Positions 7,540-12,542 of a stretch of DNA of 12,542 nucleotides are shown here, piece by piece. This DNA is from JAIBBG01 sp043748015. Lineage in GTDB: Bacteria > Bacteroidota > Bacteroidia > Flavobacteriales_D > Sanyastnellaceae. A program made the position numbers and the translations under genes. The DNA is taken from NCBI GenBank assembly GCA_043748015.1, contig JAYTOA010000080.1, positions 1-12,542 on the forward strand, written 5' to 3'. Within the stretch, counting starts at the first letter, position 1, and every line of letters starts with the position of its first letter. Below the pieces are notes generated by a model, which did no database searches, was not told the origin of the DNA, and saw nothing but the letters and a program-made list of their open reading frames with translations.

Positions 7540-9494
7540 CAGAAGAATGCCTTTAATTCAACAGTTAATTCACGACCGCGAAAACGATCCAATTCAAAAC
7601 TCTGGTCCCGGAAATAGTACCAGCGATGACGCATGTACAGCCGCACATTCTTTCCCATATCGATATCCACTCCGCATCCTATTCCCTCACCTTTTTGATT
7701 GCGCGGACGTCGCGTCACTTCATCAATATCCGTCAGGTAATTACCAAGAGTTCTTTCGTAACCATAATAGGCATTGATCAGCAAGCCCGGTTTGATGGCG
7801 TAATACATTTCAAATTCTGAGATGTATTGTCTTATGTACGCCTTCTCATTCAAGATGGTAACAGGCGACCACGTGCGAGATGTGCTGTTGCATTGTAAAA
7901 TGGAAAACACAAAAAGATCACGTCCTAAAACTTTTGTATGATACTTAAACTGGCCTTCCATCGTATTGAAATGCTTGCGATGAATTGTGACACCTGAACT
8001 GTCGTCTGAAAGATTTACAGTTTCATAAATGTCACGGTAGATATCAGAATAGCGATTGTATGGACCAACACCAGCCGGGAAATTCCATCTCCAGAAACGC
8101 GAGCGTGTCAATTGATTTACGGCGTGTCCATAAGTAATCACTTGCGCCGATGCTTTCAATTCAGTTGAAAAACCCAGACCACCACTGAAGCGCAATTTGC
8201 CCTTTGAAGTTTGCACGTTGAGATTCAATCCTTGCCTGTTGTTGGTCATCTGTCCTAACCGCACCATGGAACTACTGTATGGAAGCAAGACAGCAGCACT
8301 GCCTATGCTTCCTGCCGGCAAATCATTTGTCCTGTATTCCGTCGTTGCCGTATTCCAAAACACCCCGGAGTTGTTCACAACGTTCGGACTGATTCGAAAA
8401 TAATGCAACTCAGCTTGTGCAAATTTATCTTCAGCAGGCGATGCCAATTTCAATTGCAATGCTTCCCCCCATCCTGCATTGTTGACAGGGCTGAAATATT
8501 TTCCTCCTCCCAACTCACCTTTCAATGTGTAGTTCGCAAGGTCGTATGCGAACTCAAGTGTTGCCATGTAAAAACCAAAAGAAGCGCGTGACAAACTATC
8601 TGTTGACGCTTTGGAATTGAATGAATTCAGGCTTACAAATTTTTTCGCATCGAAATCCTTTCTGATTTTTCCTCCAAAAGTTAGATTGGGAACTTGCGAA
8701 AAACCACCGTTCAATTCCGTCTTACCGGCGAGCAAAGCGAATGACGTTTTACCGGGAAAATCCTTTCCCTGAATAACAATTCCTTCATAAGCACGATTGC
8801 CCCAACGGGTGTCCTGACTTATGGAACCCGACTCAAAATATTGGTCATACCTACCACTCAGATCGCGACCCATGGGATCCCATGGATTGCGCTCGTACAG
8901 CATGAATCTGTTGTAACCTTTCCAGGAAGCAATGGTGAGATCCGACATCGCATACCACTGAATACCGCCTACGGCGACAGAAATATTTCCAACATCCGTT
9001 TTAAAATTTCCACTGAGATTGATTCCCAGATTCAATCCAAGATTACCTCCAAGTCGTTTGCTCTGCAATGGATTCTGAATATTTGGGCGCAATGAATCCA
9101 CTACCTGTGCGCCATAACTTGTTCCGATAATTCCATTCAAAAACTGAAACATCATGATGTCAAAACCCCAACTTGTGCGTTCGGATGTTTTGCCGGAAAC
9201 GTTGAGTAGCAAGTTGGGCAACTGCGCATCATCGCCAATGAAAATATTTCGAGGTAAAGCTGTATCACCAATGATGGCGTTCAAGAGATAAGGATCGAGT
9301 TGACGTTGGTAGGTTGCAAAAAATCTATAGTATCCATTGATCTGAAGATTCTTCAATCCTCCGGGATCCTTCTTCGGCATCAAACCAAAATCGGATGAAG
9401 GGCGATGTATTGTGGAATCCATCACAGCATCACTCACCTGCGAAAAGCAAATGAAACTTGTCATGCAAAAAATGGATACCAATAAAGTTCTCAT
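7539..9494 (-). CDS. Outer-membrane beta-barrel protein of unknown family (first of pair)
   Basis: This 651-residue protein has a signal peptide (MRTLLVSIFCMTSFICFSQ) with likely cleavage near residues 18-19. After a short polar linker a first strand begins at about residue 49 (LQINGYYRFFATY), and amphipathic strands with long polar loops follow to the end. The last strand, ELTVELKAFF, ends in Phe, the usual outer-membrane barrel assembly signal. Aromatic girdle-like residues and a strand pattern RHRWYYFRDQSFELDRFRG mark the C-terminus. No plug domain, TonB box, SusC motif or enzyme motif is seen. It is the first gene after a 56-nt gap downstream of the GH-A glycosidase gene. A transport or surface-scaffold role is inferred from context only. 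Confidence 0.82.
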   Translation of the reverse strand: MRTLLVSIFCMTSFICFSQVSDAVMDSTIHRPSSDFGLMPKKDPGGLKNLQINGYYRFFATYQRQLDPYLLNAIIGDTALPRNIFIGDDAQLPNLLLNVSGKTSERTSWGFDIMMFQFLNGIIGTSYGAQVVDSLRPNIQNPLQSKRLGGNLGLNLGINLSGNFKTDVGNISVAVGGIQWYAMSDLTIASWKGYNRFMLYERNPWDPMGRDLSGRYDQYFESGSISQDTRWGNRAYEGIVIQGKDFPGKTSFALLAGKTELNGGFSQVPNLTFGGKIRKDFDAKKFVSLNSFNSKASTDSLSRASFGFYMATLEFAYDLANYTLKGELGGGKYFSPVNNAGWGEALQLKLASPAEDKFAQAELHYFRISPNVVNNSGVFWNTATTEYRTNDLPAGSIGSAAVLLPYSSSMVRLGQMTNNRQGLNLNVQTSKGKLRFSGGLGFSTELKASAQVITYGHAVNQLTRSRFWRWNFPAGVGPYNRYSDIYRDIYETVNLSDDSSGVTIHRKHFNTMEGQFKYHTKVLGRDLFVFSILQCNSTSRTWSPVTILNEKAYIRQYISEFEMYYAIKPGLLINAYYGYERTLGNYLTDIDEVTRRPRNQKGEGIGCGVDIDMGKNVRLYMRHRWYYFRDQSFELDRFRGRELTVELKAFF

Positions 9495-9550
9495 GTAAAA
9501 AATATCACTTCATTTATTGTTCAATTTATTCCACTTCACCAAAACGTATT

Positions 9551-10897
9551 CTACTGCAGGCTCAATCTTTTAAAAGAAACTGTCTTCGAGGGAGGTGCTC
9601 CGGGATCTCTTGGCATCACATAAAACGGGACATTCCCGTATGCATAATGTTCGTGTCCATCGGTGATTGTCAAAAAAAGTCTGTATGAACCTTCAGCTTC
9701 AGGAGCGCGCAATTCCACTTTGCCGCCACGTCGACGAATCACTGAACCAGGCACCGGCTTCGGAGTTGATTCTGCATCACCACCCGAACGGATATCTGTG
9801 CTCTCCGGCACAATCACCCATCTGAACTTCAAACCGTCTTTGTCCTTGTCCTTGGCAAAAACTTCCGCTGAAAATCTTTCATCAGCAATGACGGCAATGT
9901 AATCCCCATTGTATTTGTCAGACACTTTTAAAGAATCAATGGAAGGACTTGAATTCAATGGAACTTTTCCTGTCCACAAGAATTCCAATCGATCAATTGC
10001 TTCACATGACTCTCCATTTTCCGAAAACAAACCATACCAGGTTGATGTAGTCTCTTGTTTTTGTCCCCACAAAAAAACGTAAGAACCCAGGCATGAAGTT
10101 TTATCACCCGAGATAAAATCTCTGTATCGCTTTTCATAGGAATCAGCCTTTTCAGTGCTATTTTGTTCAACAGGCACACCCCACTTTGTCTTTTGCACTT
10201 CCCAGTGACCATTAGGTCCCCACTCACTGATGATATACGGACCTTCCCATCCAAAACGTTTGATATTGGATTTGACATTGCCCAGATCACCGTATGTGTT
10301 TACACCATAAATATCTATCGCCGGAGCGCGTTCCTTTATCAACTTCACTTCCGATGAATCTAGTCCAGCAGTAATTGTTGTTGTCGGATGATTGGGATCT
10401 ACTTCGTGAATCATCGCAGCGATGTCATTCACCGCATACCACACATTCGTATTCGTATAATTCAGATCAACTTCATTGCCGACACTCCACAAAAGCAATG
10501 CGGGATGATTCTTCAATTGCTCGACCACTTTTCTGAAACCTTCAAGTTGAAGCGCTACTTTTATTTTGTCATCGTAATCAAAACCGTGGCGTTCATGTTG
10601 AACCCATAAACCCATCATTACTGTCAGCCCTTTTGAATGAGCCTCATCCAGCATTTCCATAGCATTGTCTGTACTCCAGGTACGGATAGAATTTCCTCCA
10701 ATCTCAACGAGTTTATCCAGAAGTGTACTTCCTCCGGCGCCCTTTATATAATAAGGTGTACCGTTTCTTAATAGCTGCCAATCACCATTCGCATTCTGCC
10801 GCACTTCAACTTTTTGCACTTGAGAAGTGACATCATTCACAAATCCGAAGAACAGGAAAGTGTAAACACATATTATATATGGCAACTTGAAACTCAT
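9551..10897 (-). CDS. Secreted clan GH-A glycosidase (GH2/GH5/GH158-like TIM barrel) with C-terminal beta-sandwich
   Basis: I start this at the ATG at 10897 (448 residues). The open frame extends to a TTG at 10912, but the ATG gives a compact signal peptide (MSFKLPYIICVYTFLFFG) and sits 4 nt after the regulator's stop, preceded by an A-rich TAAAAG stretch. Numbering from this ATG, the TIM barrel runs from about PYYIKGAGG (48-56) through GGNSIRTW (67-74) to about 310. The acid/base is Glu142 in WSVGNEV and the nucleophile Glu225 in IISEWG, at the ends of strands 4 and 7 as in clan GH-A. Residues about 320-428 form an Ig/PKD-like domain. The barrel-plus-Ig layout also occurs in GH158 endo-beta-1,3-glucanases, but family placement needs a profile search. 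No lipobox is seen, so it is soluble in the periplasm or secreted. Confidence 0.83.
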   Translation of the reverse strand: MSFKLPYIICVYTFLFFGFVNDVTSQVQKVEVRQNANGDWQLLRNGTPYYIKGAGGSTLLDKLVEIGGNSIRTWSTDNAMEMLDEAHSKGLTVMMGLWVQHERHGFDYDDKIKVALQLEGFRKVVEQLKNHPALLLWSVGNEVDLNYTNTNVWYAVNDIAAMIHEVDPNHPTTTITAGLDSSEVKLIKERAPAIDIYGVNTYGDLGNVKSNIKRFGWEGPYIISEWGPNGHWEVQKTKWGVPVEQNSTEKADSYEKRYRDFISGDKTSCLGSYVFLWGQKQETTSTWYGLFSENGESCEAIDRLEFLWTGKVPLNSSPSIDSLKVSDKYNGDYIAVIADERFSAEVFAKDKDKDGLKFRWVIVPESTDIRSGGDAESTPKPVPGSVIRRRGGKVELRAPEAEGSYRLFLTITDGHEHYAYGNVPFYVMPRDPGAPPSKTVSFKRLSLQ

Positions 10898-10901
10898 GCT
10901 T

Positions 10902-11642
10902 TTACAAGTCAAATGAAAATCCTTTCGACTTCATCGTTAAAAATTTAGCTTCATCAAATTTGTAAAGTACTGAAGGTCGATGCGACACATTGGTCTGTGA
11001 CTCATTGAGCTTCTTCAAAAATTTATAGCCCGCAACTTTCTTGCGGAAATTTCCTTTGTCGTATTTCTTTCCCAATACGGTTTCAAATACTGCCTGAAAT
11101 TCAGTGATAGTAAATTTTTTGGGTAATGCTCTACTCCAGATTTGTTCTGTCAGCATCATTCTTTTCAATTCATTGAGCGACCCCGCCAATATTTCACCAT
11201 GATCGAATGCAAGTTTTGGCAATCGCTTCAGGGAATGCCACTTGGTCTGTGTTGCCCATGACGATGCTTGAGGTTGCAACTCTGTTGTTTCAACCAAAGC
11301 CAGGTATGCTATTGTAATTACCCGGCCGAGTGGATGTCGGTTGACACTGCCAAAAGTGTGTACCTGACGTATGGGAATCGTGGTGACTGACGTTAAATCT
11401 TCCAACACTCTTATTGCTGCACTGTCCAGATCCTCATTCGGATAAACAAGATCACCGGGTAAAGCCCAATAATTCGCGTAAGGTTCTGTTCCTCTTTCAA
11501 TCAACAAAACATTAAGTGTCTCTTCGTGATATCCGAAAATCACGCAGTCGACCGAGAATGCTGATTTAAAAAAGTCGTCAATTGGTATAGCGTATAAATC
11601 ATCCTCACTTAGTCTTGGCTTATACAATTCCTGATACCCCAT
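10902..11642 (-). CDS. NrtR/AraR-type transcriptional regulator with degenerate Nudix domain
   Basis: This 246-residue protein has an N-terminal Nudix fold (about 28-150) and a C-terminal winged-helix DNA-binding domain (about 170-232: LPKKFTITEFQAVFE, then GNFRKKV and RPSVLYKFD). That is the layout of NrtR, and of AraR, the arabinose regulator of Bacteroides. The Nudix box (64-86) keeps the first Glu (Glu70) and the Arg (Arg78). The normal REUxEE core reads RVLEDL, and the glycines of the box read Asp and Ser. The catalytic glutamates are therefore missing, and the domain should bind an effector and not hydrolyse it. It is the first gene of the operon, 4 nt ahead of the glycosidase gene. A TGTAA/TTACA palindrome in its own promoter suggests autoregulation. 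The effector (sugar, sugar phosphate or NAD-related nucleotide) is unknown. Confidence 0.92.
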   Translation of the reverse strand: MGYQELYKPRLSEDDLYAIPIDDFFKSAFSVDCVIFGYHEETLNVLLIERGTEPYANYWALPGDLVYPNEDLDSAAIRVLEDLTSVTTIPIRQVHTFGSVNRHPLGRVITIAYLALVETTELQPQASSWATQTKWHSLKRLPKLAFDHGEILAGSLNELKRMMLTEQIWSRALPKKFTITEFQAVFETVLGKKYDKGNFRKKVAGYKFLKKLNESQTNVSHRPSVLYKFDEAKFLTMKSKGFSFDL

Positions 11643-11676
11643 TGTTTTATAGTCGATGATTAGAAATTAGAATTTA

Positions 11677-11706
11677 TTGTGCCCCAAAGTTAACAAATAC
11701 TTTTTG
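11677..11706 (+). promoter_or_regulatory. Weak candidate promoter for the divergent repeat-protein gene
   Basis: TTG at 11677-11679 is followed 18 bases later by TACTTTTTG (11698-11706), which has one extra T relative to TAnnTTTG. A start near 11713 would leave a leader of about 54 nt before the ATG at 11767. The match is imperfect and the region is very A/T-rich, so chance resemblance is possible. Confidence 0.3.
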
Positions 11707-11718
11707 TAAATATTACAA
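11685..11718 (-). promoter_or_regulatory. Promoter of the operon (Bacteroidetes TTG / TAnnTTTG type)
   Basis: Read on the minus strand, TAACTTTG (complement of 11685-11692) fits the Bacteroidetes -7 consensus TAnnTTTG exactly. A TTG -33 element lies 23 bases upstream (complement of 11716-11718), at the long end of the accepted 17-23 range. Transcription would start near 11678 and leave a leader of roughly 36 nt before the regulator's ATG. No other match as good lies between the eight genes. The 56-nt gap at 9495-9550 holds only a near match (TACGTTTTG). Confidence 0.6.
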
Positions 11719-11727
11719 TTAGTGTAA
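11704..11727. promoter_or_regulatory. Candidate operator: TGTAA/TTACA inverted repeat plus third half-site
   Basis: TTGTAA-ATA-TTACAA (11704-11718) is a perfect 6-3-6 inverted repeat. A third half-site, TGTAA, follows at 11723-11727 and forms a second, wider inverted repeat with the TTACA at 11713-11717. The first palindrome covers the -33 element and part of the spacer of the regulator's promoter, and overlaps the downstream end of the weaker plus-strand promoter. A dimeric winged-helix regulator bound here could block the operon and affect the divergent gene. That the neighbouring Nudix regulator binds it is inferred from position alone. Confidence 0.45.
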
Positions 11728-11766
11728 ATTGCGTCAATAAATGACAAATTATTAACCCAAATTCTA

Positions 11767-12542
11767 ATGAAAAAAATAATACTCTCTCTCACATTGCTGT
11801 TCTGTATGTTGCTGGGTGTTGCTCAATCTTATAATGTAACATTCAGCGTTGACATGAACACAGCTCCTTCAGGCTTTTTTACGCCTGCAGTTAGTGGAAA
11901 TTTTAATGGTTGGTGCGGCGCTTGCGCTCAAATGGCCGATGTTGATTTAGATGGTATATGGGATTTAACCATTGCTATCGATGCAGGTACATACGAATAC
12001 AAATTCACTTACGATGACTGGGCCGGACAGGAAAATCTGACTTCCGGAAGTTCCTGCACAATCACAACTGACGGTTTTACGAATCGCACATTAACAGTCG
12101 ATTCAGACATAATTCTAAATACTGTTTGCTGGGAAAGCTGCCTCGCTTGCGGCGTGATGCCTCCGGTATATAATGTAACTTTTCAAGTTGACATGAATAA
12201 TGTAACTGATCCATTTACAACTCCTGAAGTAAATGGAACATTCAACGCATGGTGTGGCGGATGCGCACCGATGACTGATGAAAATCTTGATGGTGTCTGG
12301 GAATTGACTGTTTCACTTGAAGAAGGAAATTACGAATACAAATTCGCTTATGACTCCTGGGCCGGTCAGGAAAATCTTACTTCGGGTAGCGCTTGTACAA
12401 TCACTACTAATGGGTTTACCAATCGCACTCTAAGTGTGACTGCAGAAGAAATACTTCCAGTTGTATGTTGGGAAAGCTGCCTCGCTTGCGGCGTGATGCC
12501 TCCGGTATATAATGTAACTTTTCAAGTGGACATGAATAATGT
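11767..12542 (+). CDS. Secreted repeat protein with glucan-binding-like modules (partial, runs off the window)
   Basis: The frame opens at the ATG at 11767 and has no stop by the window edge, so only the first 258 residues are seen. The signal peptide is MKKIILSLTLLFCMLLGVAQ. The mature part is a tandem array of 113-residue modules starting at Tyr22, Tyr135 and Tyr248. Each opens with YNVTF.VDMN, then has G.FN.WC..C, DGxW.LT, YEYKF.YD.WAGQENLTSG and a Cys-rich end, VCWESCLACGVMPP. The V.G.FN.W and Y.YKF strands resemble CBM20/CBM48-like E-set domains, seen in Bacteroidetes secreted proteins that often carry a type IX sorting domain at the far C-terminus (not visible here). Each repeat has six cysteines (50, 53, 97, 121, 125 and 128 in the first), suggesting disulfides. 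It is divergent from the operon and need not be part of the same pathway. Confidence 0.88.
   Translation, partial: MKKIILSLTLLFCMLLGVAQSYNVTFSVDMNTAPSGFFTPAVSGNFNGWCGACAQMADVDLDGIWDLTIAIDAGTYEYKFTYDDWAGQENLTSGSSCTITTDGFTNRTLTVDSDIILNTVCWESCLACGVMPPVYNVTFQVDMNNVTDPFTTPEVNGTFNAWCGGCAPMTDENLDGVWELTVSLEEGNYEYKFAYDSWAGQENLTSGSACTITTNGFTNRTLSVTAEEILPVVCWESCLACGVMPPVYNVTFQVDMNN
11830..12542 (+). repeat. Tandem 339-bp in-frame repeat (two full units plus start of a third)
   Basis: Unit 1 is 11830-12168, unit 2 is 12169-12507 and unit 3 begins at 12508. Each unit is exactly 339 bp (113 codons), so the frame is kept. Divergence is uneven. The body of unit 1 differs from unit 2 at many codons, mostly with conserved residues. 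The unit 1/2 junction (12127-12203) and the unit 2/3 junction (12466-12542) differ at only two bases over 77. This suggests duplication or recombination breakpoints near the Cys-rich end of the module. The copy number cannot be known from this window. Confidence 0.92.

Noticed and set aside
5812..9494. Reading the two barrel genes as SusC-like TonB-dependent receptors
   Set aside because: Both are too short, and neither shows a carboxypeptidase-regulatory-like domain, TonB box or plug-domain sequence.
10054..10077. Hairpin TTTTTGT-CCCC-ACAAAAA resembling a terminator
   Set aside because: It is inside the glycosidase coding region (Trp-Gly-Gln codons), its stem is almost all A/T, and there is no gene end nearby.
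9955..10290. 111-codon minus-strand open frame inside the clan GH-A glycosidase gene
   Set aside because: It overlaps the glycosidase in another frame, and the glycosidase frame carries clear catalytic motifs across the same bases.
10898..10912. TTG start for the clan GH-A glycosidase, 15 bases upstream
   Set aside because: It would overlap the regulator gene and add five polar residues ahead of a good signal peptide. The ATG at 10897 is better placed.

Overview
The window looks like a carbohydrate-utilisation locus of a Bacteroidota bacterium. This rests on lipoprotein signal sequences with an acidic Bacteroidetes-type export signal, outer-membrane beta-barrels ending in Phe, a TAnnTTTG-type -7 promoter element, A/T-rich intergenic DNA, and a Nudix-type sugar/NAD regulator. 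No rRNA, tRNA, CRISPR array, insertion sequence or transposase is visible.

Layout. Bases 1-471 hold almost no coding signal, apart from a weak gene-remnant-like frame and a strong intrinsic terminator (383-422). Bases 472-11642 hold eight minus-strand genes packed into what looks like one operon. In transcription order they are: a NrtR/AraR-like regulator with a degenerate Nudix box (A, 11642-10902); a secreted clan GH-A glycosidase with a C-terminal beta-sandwich (B, 10897-9551); two unfamiliar outer-membrane beta-barrel proteins (C, 9494-7539, and D, 7539-5812); two non-enzymatic lipoproteins with carbohydrate-binding-like folds (E, 5810-4812, and F, 4801-3578); a GH3 beta-glucosidase lipoprotein (G, 3581-1299); and a GH16-like lipoprotein (H, 1302-472). 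Junctions are -4, -1, 1, 4 or 10 nt, with one 56-nt gap between B and C. Bases 11643-11766 are a divergent control region with a near-perfect promoter for the operon, an overlapping TGTAA/TTACA inverted repeat, and a weaker plus-strand promoter. From 11767 to the right edge runs the start of a plus-strand secreted protein built from 113-residue cysteine-rich repeats. It has no stop codon in the window.

How the genes may work together (inference). A soluble beta-glucan would be bound at the surface by lipoproteins E and perhaps F and cut by the GH16-like protein H, possibly with help from B. Oligosaccharides would then cross the outer membrane through C and/or D and be finished to glucose by the periplasmic GH3 enzyme G. 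Regulator A, first in its own operon, would sense a sugar or nucleotide derivative. The most unusual point is that there is no SusC/SusD pair. The transport slot is filled by two barrels of about 550-630 mature residues with no visible TonB plug, and the two genes are translationally coupled. This could be a SusCD-independent glucan-uptake operon. The substrate assignment comes only from the enzyme families and is not proven by the sequence.
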